Shown here piece by piece: positions 22,501 through 32,740 of a stretch of DNA of 64,000 nt. The stretch covers positions 10,523,967-10,587,966 of the forward strand of contig NC_054748.1 of the NCBI RefSeq assembly GCF_018143015.1, read 5' to 3'. The position numbers and the translations under genes are program-made. The notes below the pieces were generated by a model. It was given only the letters and a program-made list of their open reading frames with translations. It was not told where the DNA came from and made no database searches. Every line of letters begins with the position of its first letter. Positions within the stretch are counted from its first letter, which is position 1. Source of the DNA: Lytechinus variegatus (Eukaryota > Echinodermata > Echinoidea > Temnopleuroida > Toxopneustidae).

Positions 22501-25500
22501 CAGCGAATTCTAGTTTGTATTCAACTGTAATTATTACTTCTTATCTGTTTGACCAGGTAAAGGGAAAATTCCAGCGAATTCTAGTTTGTATTCAACTGTA
22601 ATTATTACTTTTTATCTGTTTGACCAGGTAAAGGGAAAATTCCAGCGAATTCTAGTTTGTATTCAACTGTAATTATTACTTCTTATCTGTTTGACCAGGT
22701 AAAGGGAAAATTCCAGCGAATTCTAGTTTGTATTCAACTGTAATTATTACTTCTTATCTGTTTGACCAGGTAAAGGGAAAATTCCAGCGAATTCTAGTTT
22801 GTATTCAACTGTAATTATTACTTCTTATCTGTTTGACCAGGTAAAGGGAAAATTCCAGCGAATTCTAGTTTGTATTCAACTGTAATTATTACTTCTTATC
22901 TGTTTGACCAGGTAAAGGGAAAATTCCAGCGAATTCTAGTTTGTATTCAACTGTAATTATTACTTCTTATCTGTTTGACCAGGTAAAGGGAAAATTCCAG
23001 CGAATTCTAGTTTGTATTCAACTGTAATTATTACTTCTTATCTGTTTGACCAGGTAAAAGGGAAAATTCCAGCGAATTCTAGTTTGTATTCAACTGTAAT
23101 TATTACTTATCTGTTTGACCAGGTAAAAGGGAAAATTCCAGCGAATTCTAGTTTGTATTCAACTGTAATTATTACTTCTTATCTGTTTGACCAGGTAAAG
23201 GGAAAATTCCAGCGAATTCTAGTTTGTATTCAACTGTAATTATTACTTCTTATCTGTTTGACCAGGTAAAGGGAAAATTCCAGCGAATTCTAGTTTGTAT
23301 TCAACTGTAATTATTACTTCTTATCTGTTTGACCAGGTAAAGGGAAAATTCCAGCGAATTCTAGTTTGTATTCAACTGTAATTATTATTTCTTATCTGTT
23401 TGACCAGGTAAAGGGAAAATTCCAGCGAATTCTAGTTTGTATTCAACTGTAATTATTACTTCTTATCTGTTTGACCAGGTAAAGGGAAAATTCCAGCGAA
23501 TTCTAGTTTGTATTCAACTGTAATTATTACTTCTTATCTGTTTGACCAGGTAAAGGGAAAATTCCAGCGAATTCTAGTTTTTATTCAACTGTAATTATTA
23601 CTTCTTATCTGTTTGACCAGGTAAAGGGAAAATTCCAGCGAATTCTAGTTTGTATTCAACTGTAATTATTACTTCTTATCTGTTTGACCAGGTAAAGGGA
23701 AAATTCCAGCGAATTCTAGTTTGTATTCAACTGTAATTATTACTTCTTATCTGTTTGACCAGGTAAAGGGAAAATTCCAGCGAATTCTAGTTTGTATTCA
23801 ACTGTAATTATTACTTCTTATCTGTTTGACCAGGTAAAGGGAAAATTCCAGCGAATTCTAGTTTGTATTCAACTGTAATTATTACTTCTTATCTGTTTGA
23901 CCAGGTAAAGGGAAAATTCCAGCGAATTCTAGTTTGTATTCAACTGTAATTATTACTTCTTATCTGTTTGACCAGGTAAAAGGGAAAATTCCAGCGAATT
24001 CTAGTTTGTATTCAACTGTAATTATTACTTATCTGTTTGACCAGGTAAAAGGGAAAATTCCAGCGAATTCTAGTTTGTATTCAACTGTAATTATTACTTC
24101 TTATCTGTTTGACCAGGTAAAGGGAAAATTCCAGCGAATTCTAGTTTGTATTCAACTGTAATTATTACTTCTTATCTGTTTGACCAGGTAAAGGGAAAAT
24201 TCCAGCGAATTCTAGTTTGTATTCAACTGTAATTATTACTTCTTATCTGTTTGACCAGGTAAAGGGAAAATTCCAGCGAATTCTAGTTTGTATTCAACTG
24301 TAATTATTACTTTTTATCTGTTTGACCCGGTAAAGGGAAAATTCCAGTGAATTCTAGTTTGTATGCAACTGTAATCATTATTTTTTATCCGTTTGACCAG
24401 GTAAAGGGAAATTTCCAGCGAATTCTAATTTGTACGCAACTGTAATCATTATTTTTTATCTGTTTGACCAGGTAAAGGGAAAATACCAGGGAATTCTAGT
24501 TTGTATGCAACTGTAATTAATTCTTTTTATCCGTTTGACCAGGTATTAAAAGGGAAATTTCCAGCGAATTCTAATTTGTATGCAACTGTAATCATTATTT
24601 TTTATCTGTTTGACCAGGTAAAGGGAAAATACCAGGGAATTCTAGTTTGTATGCAACTGTAATTATTACTTTTTATCTGTTTGACCAGGTAAAGGGAAAA
24701 TTCCAGCGAATTCTAGTTTGTATGCAACTGTAATTATTACTTTTTATCCGTTTGACCAGGTAAATGGAAATTTCCAGCGAATTCTAATTTGTATGCAACT
24801 GTAATCATTATTTTTTATCTGTTTGACCAGGTAAACGGAAAATACCAGGGAATTCTAGTTTGTATGCAACTGTAATTAATTCTTTTTATCCGTTTGACCA
24901 GGTATTTAAAGGGAAATTTCCAGCGAATTCTAATTTGTATGCAACTGTAATCATTATTTTTTATCTGTTTGACCAGGTAAAGGGAAAATACCAGCGAATT
25001 CTAGTTTGTATGCAACTGTAATTATTACTTTTTATCTGTTTGACCAGGTAAAGGGAAAATTCCAGCGAATTCTAGTTTGTATTCAACTGTAATTATTACT
25101 TTTTATCCGTTTGACCAGGTAAAGGGAAATTTCCAGCGAATTCTAATTTGTACGCAACTGTAATCATTATTTTTTATCTGTTTGACCAGGTAAACGGAAA
25201 ATACCAGGGAATTCTAGTTTGTATTCAACTGTAATTAATTCTTTTTATCCGTTTGACCAGGTATTAAATGGGAAATTTCCAGCGAATTCTAATTTGTATG
25301 CAACCGTAATCATTATTTTTTATCTGTTTGACCAGGTATTTAAAGGGAAATTTCCAGCGAATTCTAATTTGTATGCAACTGTAATTAATTCTTTTTATCC
25401 GTTTGACCAGGTATTTAAAGGGAAATTTCCAGCGAATTCTAATTTGTATGCAACTGTAATTATTACTTTTTATCTGTTTGACCAGGTAAAGGGAAAATAC

Positions 25501-28500
25501 CAGGGAATTCTAGTTTGTATGCAACTGTAATTAATTCTTTTTATCCGTTTGACCAGGTATTAAATGGGAAATTTCCAGCGAATTCTAATTTGTATGCAAC
25601 TGTAATCATTTTTTATCTGTTTGACCAGGTAAAGGGAAAATACCAGCGAATTCTAGTTTGTATGCAACTGTAATTAATTCTTTTTATCCGTTTGACCAGG
25701 TATTAAAAGGGAAATTTCCAGCGAATTCTAATTTGTATGCAACTGTAATCATTATTTTTTATCTGTTTGACCAGGTAAAGGGAAAATACCAGGGAATTCT
25801 AGTTTGTATGCAACTGTAATCAATTCTTTTTATCCGTTTGACCAGGTAAAGGCAAAAATTCAGCGAATTCTAGTTTGTATGCAATTGTAATTACTTTTTA
25901 TCTGTTTGACCAGGTAAAGGGAAAATTCCAGCGAATTCTACCTTGGTATTTGAAGTTGAGCTGTTTGACTGGAAAGGGGAGGATCTATCTGAGAATAACG
26001 ATGAAGGGATCGTTCGGCGTATTGTGACAGAAGGAGAAGGATATGATACTCCCAATGATGAGGCAGAGGTTGAAGGTAAGATAGATTGATAACAAAGATA
26101 CTACAATACTGGAGCGTTGTGGCCCAGTGGATTGAAATCAATAGAGCCCGTAATGAAACGCTTTGGAAGAGCGCCCTACAGCGTTGATTTATACCTTTAC
26201 CTTTGTCACATTTACTCTATGGCGGCCGTACGGCGAGTCGAAAACAGCCGTTTTAATATTTTTTGTACCAAATACATATAGGTGGTTTGAATAAAAATTA
26301 ATAAAACGGCTGTTTTCGACTAGCCGTACGGCCGCCGGAGAGCAAATGTGACCAAGATATAAGTAGACATTTTTATATTGCCATTTTTTAGTTGTGTACA
26401 AAACATATTAGGGAAATGATGGAGAGGTGAAGGAATAGGCGATTTTGATATAAGATTTTGGCAAATCAAATTTTAAAAATATATATATAAAGGAATTTAG
26501 AGGTTTCTGAGGAAATAAAGGTCTAATTATCCCTTGTGCCGGCCTTCTTCCCTCTCCCAAGCCCCCTCATTTTCCAACATGTTTTATACACAGCCGATGT
26601 GCTGTGCAAAGGTTTTATTACTCAACGCTAGTTGACGCCCTTCCCCATGAGCGAAATGGAGTGTTTCAAGAAATCACTGAAGTGTCAAGACTTCCCTTGT
26701 GGTGTCTTTTTTAATAATGATGATCAGATTATTTATGAATGCGCTTAAAACATACATTGTATGTATCTAGGCACTGACATATCCTGGGCCCTGTCTTTCT
26801 ATGGAAATCCATCTGTGTCATAATTTTTCTACAGGAAATTTGCAAAATGTCCTTTGTAAACAAAGGAAGACACACCAATTTGTCAAGAAATCAGTGACCT
26901 TATGGATATACATTCATATCTATACATTTTTTTGAACAAACATGCATTTCATCTGTTGACTTTGCTGGCTTTCCATAGTTGCAATTGATCCAATCAATCG
27001 TAACTCTTTTTAAGATATGGCCCAGGGCTCCGTAGCACAAAGGATTGCAATCAATTGCTGAATACCAAGACCATTGTTGCATGCGCACTCTGTTTAAAAT
27101 ACTGACCGGGAGCCAATCAGTGCAGCTCTTTCAATTTGCAATTTGCTTTGTGTTACGGAGCCCTAGTCATCGAATTCAGTCATTCCCACATACAATGTAT
27201 GCCAATGTGCCATTCTCTAGAGTGTATTCAAGCTAGTCGCTGATGAGGCTCACACAGTGCTGGACAAGTGTTTACCGATTTATTACACTGGTCGTCGGAT
27301 TCAGTCATTCCCGCACGCAAGGTATGCACATCCCTTCATTCCCTTGGGAGTATCCCAGCCAGTGGCCAATGAGGCACACGCAGTGCCTATGAATTTTCCA
27401 GTGGGGTCTATTAGCAGTGTGTTTGTTTCAACTAAGTCTCCATCCTCGGAAGGTGAGAACATGTAGAAGGAACGAATTAGAAGATTAATGTCTGTTGTTG
27501 TTTTTTTGTCTTTTCATTGATACCATAGCACACATCATTGGATCGTACGATGGCAGGGAATTTGAGAACAGAGAGGTGAAATACACAATCACAGAGGGTA
27601 AGGCATTAGCTATTTTGGGAGGCTGATAGTACCTTCATGAAGTTATAAAATCACTAGGGCTGCACGATATGATGAAAAAATAGTTATCAAAATTTCTAAT
27701 AAAAAGAAATCATAAAATATCCTTTAAAAAACAGACTTTCTGAAGTTTTTGGACATGCACTCATCAGAGTAAATCGCATAAAATAACTAGAACGCAAGAG
27801 CGAAACATTATATAATAGAGCTGTAAGTGACAATGGACGCTAAACGATGAGCTTTGATTGGCTGTCAAGGTAAACATTGTATGCTCATTAACAGGTGTAA
27901 ATGGAAGCAAAGCAACAAAGAAATCAATATGTATTAGGTGAAAGGTAGAGAGGACATTGTATCATTCAATGGAGACAGGCTGAATAGAATTTCCTCTGCA
28001 TTCTCACATAAAATTTTGATTTTCAAACTTGAAAATATGACTTGAAGGTGAAATTAAGTCTGAATCCAGCATCTTTTAATTGATGGTTCATTAATGTAAC
28101 GATAACTTCTATTGTTGACAAATACCAGAATGAAATAACATTTCAAGTACATGTACTGTACACAGGAACTTGAAAGAAATTGGATTCTGAAGGCATTCTC
28201 GAAAAGGTTAATAATGTATACTTACGTTTTTGGCTCACACTCAGAAAGTTAAATTGGATGTACGATCTAAAAAATATATCAGCGCCCTCGTTTTACAAAG
28301 AGCTACAATATATCCGAACAACCTCAGGTATATGAAAATCCACCACTGTCATAATTTTTCTTTAGGAAGTTGCACAATGTCCTTTGAAAACAGAAAGAAA
28401 AAGCATACTGAATTGTCAAGAAAATGATGATTATGTGAATATACATCATCTCTAGAAAATATTTTGTATAAACATGCATTTTAGATGTTGACGTTGCTGG

Positions 28501-31500
28501 CCTTCCATAGTTGTGGTTGATCAGACCAATAGCAACTCATTGTAAGAGAGGGCCTAGGAAGCACCTAAGAACCGGTGGAATTTGAACCAGTCACTCTGCT
28601 GTCTGCTGATCAGTGACTACCACCGAATTAGTAATACCCAAATTCCTCTGATTTAATTCTGACTTGCATCTTAAACATAAATTAAAGTAGTTGCAGTAAA
28701 CTCTGATTTCACGAGAAAGTCAGTAAAACCAGGCTTAATCGTCAGTATATCATCGAGGATCTAGATATAGTACAGTTACATAAACTGAACTTTGTGAAAT
28801 CTTGAAATCTATGCTGAAAAATGTTCGCACTGAAGATCACCAACACAGATAAGTGCACGTGGGACAGTGTATTATTATTGCTTTGAATGTCAGCCAGACG
28901 CTTAACCCGAATCCCATGCTCATTTGCTAATTTCTCAGCAATTACACAATTTCTTCAAGAATCCTTTGGCACATGTTTTTATTTATACAGACAGACACTT
29001 CGGTGGTCATTTCATTGGATTCTGTACGAACTCATTTTGATCGTCACCACAACTGGCATTTATCTTCTAACTTTTGTTTTCTTGATTAGGTAATGATGCA
29101 GGAATCGTGGAAGGTCTGGAAATCGCCATCAAGAGAATGAAGAAAGGAGAGAAGGCAAGGTTAAAGGTCAAATCTAAGTATGCGTACGGGTCAAAGGGCA
29201 ATGCAGAATACAACATTCCAGGAAATGCTGATGTAGCGTATGAAGTCACACTCACGAATTTTGAAAAGGTGAATCATCTTTTATTCAGTAGTGTATAGTA
29301 ATGAAATATATGATAACTCTTATTTACCCAGGGAGTCATTTCATCTATTTGCATGAAGCGCCGTAGTGTCGCGACGAATCCCACCATGGCTCAGCGTCCT
29401 TTGGCAAGGCCTCACTCCATTTGCCACTCTCACACAGGTGCTAATTGGGTACTTGTAGGGAACAACCGTCATTTTTAGCATTATTCTTGTTTGATTTTTC
29501 TCTGTTTATTCAAATGAACATTTTTCTGGTGTGGCTATGACCTTAACAGATTGAAAATAGCAGTTGATTTGATTAGATACATGTACATTTGATGCAATAT
29601 CAGAATTGAGTATAGTTCAAATCTGGCAATGACAGAGGCATAAATTTCAGCTGTGTGCAGTCAAAAATCTATCTAGTTTACAGTGACCTTGATTAGAGTG
29701 TGTGTGTTGAGGGGAATTCCCTGATATGACTAGGATTAATTCGAGATATGTAACCTTGTTTGTTACTACAGGCAAAGGAACCATGGGAGATGGATGTCAG
29801 TGAGAAGATTGAACAGTCTGAGATTGTCAAAGCCAAAGGAACTAATTATTTCAAGGTAGGCATACTTGATTACTTTCTTGTATTGATACATGGGTCTAAT
29901 CTTCTTGCCTTGTTAATCGGGGGTGCTGAAGTCTCCTTTAAAGATTTTTCTGGGTTGCTACATCAGAGATGCCAAGTTCAAAGACCAGCTATGCGTGAGA
30001 TTTTCTGTGAATCTGAGTGAGATCACAGACATTGTGTACAAAAGTATATGGGGATAGGCTGTGATAGTTGCGTGAGACAGAGATTTGAGGGGATGCACAA
30101 GAGTCCAAAATGCTTGAGTCTCACGCATAATGCGTGAGACTTGGTAGCTCTGCTACATGTATAATGCCATTAACAACACCTCCTGGAAATCATTTTGGTA
30201 TGCTAGAATATTAAAAATAGTCCAAAATTGCTTCTATATTGGAGCAAAAAAAACCTTTTTTTTCTTTGCTTGTCAATATTTTTTTTTTTAACATTTCATT
30301 TTTGACTGAAAACCCTTTTTTTTCTAAACCGGCAGACCCTCTTGAAAAATCATTCTCAGGTACTAATCCCACTTGCGCTGATCATACTTGATGTATCTTT
30401 TAAGTCTAATTTTCTACTTCACTAATCACACACAGTCTAATTCCATTCTGATCAATCCCACTTGGCCTATAACTAAACTCAGTCTAGCTCCTCTCTCTCT
30501 GATCTCTTGTGATGTATCCAAAATTAATCTTATTCTATGTGGATTGAACCGACATAGTCATATCTTGCCTGGTTTCATAAATTTATCTTATTTATATATT
30601 TTTTATCAACAGCAAGGAAAATACCAAGAGGCTATCAAGCAATGGAAGAAAATCATCACCTACCTGGAGACAGAAACCATCACAGACGAGGAGCAGAAGA
30701 AGAAGTCCGAGGCGATGCAGCTCGCGGCAAACCTCAACGTTGCCATGGCAGCGATCAAGGCTGAAGAGTTCTTTGAGGCTGTCAGTCATTGTAACAGGGT
30801 CAGTCCCATATATTCATTTTTATGTTGTTTGTTATGTCCCCGCAGACGAAGTCCGGAGAGGGCATTAAGTGTTTCCCCTGTCCATCCGTTCGTGCCCCCA
30901 CTTGGTTTCCGCGCAATAAGTCGAAAAATATTTTATGGATTTTAACATTTTTTAATTAGGCCAAAGTCAAAATACATGTGAAACAGCTGTTAAGAGGACT
31001 ACGAAAAGCATATATTTTTGCCATTCTGTCAACGTGTGACTATATGTAGCATTCTTTTGTTTTATTGTCCTTATTTCCCACCTCGAAACTAACGATAAGT
31101 CTCCATGGGCCTGTTCAGTGGTGCATAAAACATTTTCCCCAAAAAATTCTCTGGCAAATAAATAAAACTCTGAAGTAAACCAACATTACCAGAGTTTTTC
31201 TTTTATGCAACAGTCTGTAGGGAAGTTTAAAATTTTGAATTAGCTTGTATGAAAGAGTAATCCTCCTTCTTCATAACTGTCAAATTTGAATAGGAAAGAA
31301 GATACAAGAGATTCTGTGACAAGTTTTTTGCAGATTGCTTGAAAGTTTTACTGAGATTTCACAACAAGCACATCATTCTCATGCTTGAGTGAGCCCCTGA
31401 ACTGCAAGCATTGTTTTTTACCTTATTTTTGAAGCTCTTACTGAAATTCCTCTAAATTTAATAAAATGCTTGTGTGTTATCCATCATAAAAAATGCCTTT

Positions 31501-32739
31501 TTTTGCAAATGTCACTGGAAGAAGCAATGAAAGAATACTTGAAAACAAAAAAATTAAGTCTGAATTGATGAGAATTCTGAAATCTCCATATTGATTGACT
31601 TCTGCTAGGCTATTGAGCTGGAGTCCACCAGCGTGAAAGGCTACTTCCGTCGGGGACAGGCCTACATCCATCTTTCTGAGTTCGACAAGGCCAAGCTGGA
31701 CTTCCTTAAGGTTCTAGAGATGGAGCCGGAGAACAAAGCAGCCAAGAACCAGCTGACGGTCAGTAATCAGAAGCTCAAACAACACCATGAGAAGGAGAAG
31801 AAGATCTATGGAAACATGTTTCAACGGTTCGCTGATCAGGATAGAAGAGTAAGTGAATTAATGTTTTCACGTGTCCTTACATACTGTATAATACAGCTGT
31901 ATGGAACCATTTAAGTATGGGTTTTATTTTTTACACTACACCCGTCGGGATGTATTATTGTATCACGCTCGGTGTCCGTCCGTCTGTTAACTTTTCCTTG
32001 TAAATGCGGTAACTTCAGTTTGACTTGACCTAGGCTCATATTATTTGGTGTGTATGATACTAGCATGGATCCCAGGAAGCCTATCGATTTTGAGGTCAAA
32101 AGGTTAAAGGTCAAGATCACAGTGACATGTTTTCCTTTTACACTTCTGAATTCCTTGTTAATGCGATTACTTTAATTGAACTGAATCTAGGCTCATATAA
32201 TTTGGTGTGTATGATACTAGCATAAGTCCTAGCAATTCTATTGTTTTTTAGGTCAGAAGGTCAAAAGGTGAAGTCACCACCCTCCACTTTCTCGATTGAC
32301 CCACAACTCCATTTTCTGTGTTACAGGTGAGCGTATTATGTGCTCGCCTTAGTGACACTCCTGTTTATAAATAATGTCATGGAGGGCTTATGTGCTGATT
32401 TTTTGGTTTCGTCGTCAGCCGAGATCTCAAGGGGACATTATGTAGCTGAAAATACCCAGCCTGATAACAAGTAGAATTTAAGGTTCTATTCCAGCCATTA
32501 TTTTTATTTTCATTTTCTTTTTTTCTTCCATTCTGAAGGAAAAGCTTGCAAGGGAGAGAGCTCAGGGTGATTTAAAAGTTGGTGTCTTCAGTGATGCAGA
32601 AAAGAAAGGAGAGAAGACCACACCAGAGGAGGAGGAGGAGAACGGAGTCTCGTCGGAAGGGGGAGAACAAATGGAGGATGACACAAAGGAGAGTTTGTCA
32701 ACAGGGGATGAAGGGAAGGAACAAGCAATGGAAGCATGA
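19274..32739 (+). CDS. FKBP4: FKBP52/FKBP51-type peptidyl-prolyl isomerase and HSP90 co-chaperone (nine coding exons)
   Basis: The coding exons are 19274-19544, 20285-20383, 25914-26075, 27529-27597, 29090-29268, 29772-29855, 30613-30798, 31609-31848 and 32539-32739. All junctions are GT-AG and all phases match, giving 496 residues. FKBP domain 1 (about 35-141) keeps the active-site residues Tyr64, Phe74-Asp75, Trp97 and Tyr120, so prolyl isomerase activity is expected. FKBP domain 2 (about 152-257) has lost the pocket Trp (Leu in GLEIAI), as in the non-catalytic second domain of vertebrate FKBP52. Three TPR repeats (about 277-391) carry the clamp Lys280, Asn330, Lys360 and Arg364 that bind the HSP90 MEEVD tail. 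The C-terminal 100 residues are charged and acidic. The start is the ATG of MTNDKV, just after a 5' acceptor. Family members act in the cytosol in steroid-receptor/HSP90 complexes. One ancestral-type gene for the vertebrate FKBP4/FKBP5 pair is likely. Confidence 0.95.
19545..20284 (+). other. FKBP intron 1
   Basis: About 740 bp, AT-rich, ending in CTTTTGCTTCTCTAG. No gene or distinct repeat was recognised in it. Confidence 0.7.
20285..20383 (+). CDS. FKBP4: FKBP coding exon 2 (residues 91-123)
   Basis: Encodes [18 protein letters not shown] and PEYAYGKT, with pocket Trp97 and Tyr120. The donor is ACAA|GTAAGT, phase 1. It joins exon 3 to make Ser124. Confidence 0.95.
20748..21255. repeat. 34-bp minisatellite between ~120-bp inverted arms
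   Basis: Bases 20938-21130 hold about six units of a 34-bp repeat (GAGTAGTGATGGTTTGAGTA followed by GTAGCAGGCTGCTT). On each side lie inverted arms (about 20748-20880 and 21130-21255) sharing, on the plus strand at left, GAAGAAGGGAAA and AAAGACAAGAAAGGATGCAA. The whole would fold as a large stem-loop in intron 2 RNA. It is probably a DNA element whose centre has expanded. Confidence 0.7.
21428..21490. repeat. Small hairpin in FKBP intron 2
   Basis: AAAAACAGAGAACAATAGA and its near-complement TCTATTCTCTGTTTTT are separated by about 25 bp. No function is assigned. Confidence 0.5.
21612..21903 (+). mobile_element. tRNA-derived SINE, head A with tail 2
   Basis: The tRNA-like head has GCTCAGTGGTTAGTCTCCGG (A box region) and GGGTTCAAATCCC (B box). 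The shared body reads TTTCCTTCAGCAAGAAATTA and CACATTGTGCTGCACTCAAC. The tail contains CCAAGTCCTTTGGAAGCG and an ATTATTATT end. It lies in FKBP intron 2, sense to the gene. Confidence 0.8.
21962..25913 (+). repeat. 71-bp minisatellite made of copies of the FKBP exon-3 splice acceptor
   Basis: Hand counting of the AG|GT junctions gives 55 copies from 21988 to 25845 plus the genuine junction at 25913/25914. The unit is TAATTATTACTTCTTATCTG then TTTGACCAG|GTAAAGGGAAA then ATTCCAGCGAATTCTAG and TTTGTATTCAACTG. In each unit 44 bp match the end of intron 2 and 27 bp match the start of exon 3 (coding SKGKIPANS). Most units are 71 bp. Some are 75 bp, with GTATTAAA or GTATTTAAA replacing GTAAA. The distal units (21962-24290) are almost identical and the exon-proximal ones (24300-25910) are diverged. 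One copy (24329) has lost its acceptor AG. Confidence 0.97.
25914..26075 (+). CDS. FKBP4: FKBP coding exon 3 (residues 124-177)
   Basis: Finishes FKBP domain 1 ([20 protein letters not shown]) and begins domain 2 ([20 protein letters not shown]). Its acceptor TTTGACCAG and first 27 bp are the template of the 71-bp array upstream. The true exon departs from the unit at CCTTGGTATTTG. The donor is GAAG|GTAAG. Confidence 0.95.
26110..26200 (+). mobile_element. SINE head A fragment
   Basis: GGAGCGTTGTGGCCCAGTGG matches the SINE head copies at 51669 and 58193. Homology then fades. It lies in FKBP intron 3. Confidence 0.6.
26212..26353. mobile_element. Palindromic MITE in FKBP intron 3
   Basis: Inverted arms of about 55 bp share GTCACATTTACTCTATGGCG / GCCGGAGAGCAAATGTGAC and AAAACAGCCGTTTTAAT around a 30-bp centre. 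It is too short to encode anything, and its superfamily was not determined. Confidence 0.75.
26354..27022 (+). other. FKBP intron 3, unassigned part
   Basis: AT-rich intron sequence with no gene. The phrase CTTTGTAAACAAAGGAAGAC (26851) recurs in similar form at 28380 in intron 4, together with 'catgcattt(c/t)a(t/g)atgttgac', so the two introns share a diverged dispersed repeat. Confidence 0.4.
27023..27166. mobile_element. Palindromic MITE with AGGGCTCCGTA ends
   Basis: The left end AGGGCTCCGTAGCACAAAGG is matched by the inverted right end CTTTGTGTTACGGAGCCCT. Inner inverted matches follow around GATTGCAA / TTGCAATTTGC. A second copy enters the window at 63911. No coding capacity. Confidence 0.75.
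27529..27597 (+). CDS. FKBP4: FKBP coding exon 4 (residues 178-200)
   Basis: Short exon encoding [19 protein letters not shown] in FKBP domain 2. Domain-1 pocket Tyr and Asp are replaced here by Ile and Glu, fitting a non-catalytic domain. Acceptor CATTGATACCATAG; donor GAGG|GTAAGG. Confidence 0.93.
27598..28680 (+). other. FKBP intron 4, left part
   Basis: AT-rich with no exon recognised. It holds the diverged repeat shared with intron 3 near 28340-28520. Confidence 0.5.
28686..29069 (+). mobile_element. Single half-unit of the TTAA palindrome family
   Basis: It runs parallel to the left arm of the 14722-15503 palindrome: TAGTTGCAGTAAAC, AAACCAGGCTTAAT, GAAGATCACCAACACAGATA, CAGCAATTACACAATTTC and a GGCATTTATCTT end. 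Its right end lies only about 20 bp from the splice acceptor of FKBP exon 5, so the polypyrimidine tract follows directly on the element. Confidence 0.8.
29090..29268 (+). CDS. FKBP4: FKBP coding exon 5 (residues 201-260)
   Basis: Completes FKBP domain 2: [52 protein letters not shown]. The usual pocket Trp is Leu. Acceptor TTTTCTTGATTAG; donor GAAAAG|GTGAAT. Confidence 0.95.
29269..29771 (+). other. FKBP intron 5
   Basis: About 500 bp of AT-rich intron sequence. 'TTATTTACCCAGGGAGTCATTTC' near 29311 resembles the SINE tail 1 found at 51930 and 63600, so a decayed SINE end may be present. No gene. Confidence 0.45.
29772..29855 (+). CDS. FKBP4: FKBP coding exon 6 (residues 261-288)
   Basis: Encodes [20 protein letters not shown] and AKGTNYFK, the linker helix and start of TPR 1, including clamp Lys280. 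Phase 0 on both sides. Confidence 0.95.
29856..30612 (+). other. FKBP intron 6
   Basis: About 760 bp. TGCGTGAGACT-type phrases near 29990-30150 repeat in both orientations. Nothing else was recognised. Confidence 0.45.
30613..30798 (+). CDS. FKBP4: FKBP coding exon 7 (residues 289-350)
   Basis: Encodes [20 protein letters not shown], then a charged insert, and [20 protein letters not shown] of TPR 1-2, including clamp Asn330. Donor AACAGG|GTCAGT. Confidence 0.95.
30799..31608 (+). other. FKBP intron 7
   Basis: 810 bp. The start (30830-30920) carries a CCCCGCAGACGAAGTCCGG phrase that looks like the end of a dispersed repeat. No gene. Confidence 0.45.
31609..31848 (+). CDS. FKBP4: FKBP coding exon 8 (residues 351-430)
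   Basis: Encodes [20 protein letters not shown] of TPR 3, with clamp Lys360 and Arg364, then [20 protein letters not shown] and the [19 protein letters not shown] helix. Phase 0 on both sides. Confidence 0.95.
31849..32538 (+). repeat. FKBP intron 8 with two units of a dispersed repeat
   Basis: Two copies of a unit of about 130 bp lie at 31990-32110 and 32150-32260. Both contain CTAGGCTCATAT(T/A)ATTTGGTG and TGTATGATACTAGCAT, then a 'gaggtcaaaaggt' end. CCGTCGGGATGTATTATTG (31943) and a final GTGAGCGTATTATGTGCTCG look like the ends of the larger dispersed element. Confidence 0.55.
32539..32739 (+). CDS. FKBP4: FKBP coding exon 9 (residues 431-496) and stop
   Basis: Encodes [19 protein letters not shown], an acidic run with five consecutive Glu, and the C-terminus EGKEQAMEA before TGA. 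The charged tail matches the region after the TPRs in FKBP52, where calmodulin binding has been mapped in vertebrates. Binding here is not shown. Confidence 0.93.
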   Translation, partial: EKLARERAQGDLKVGVFSDAEKKGEKTTPEEEEENGVSSEGGEQMEDDTKESLSTGDEGKEQAMEA

Positions 32740-32740
32740 T

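Noticed and set aside
23012-24161. Two identical 75-codon open frames
   Set aside because: They are readings through the 71-bp splice-site array where units of 69 and 72 bp happen to restore the frame; they contain the exon fragment KGKIPANS but no complete domain.
21962-25913. CRISPR array, because of regular direct repeats
   Set aside because: The units are contiguous with no unique spacers, and the context is an animal intron with a splice site in each unit.
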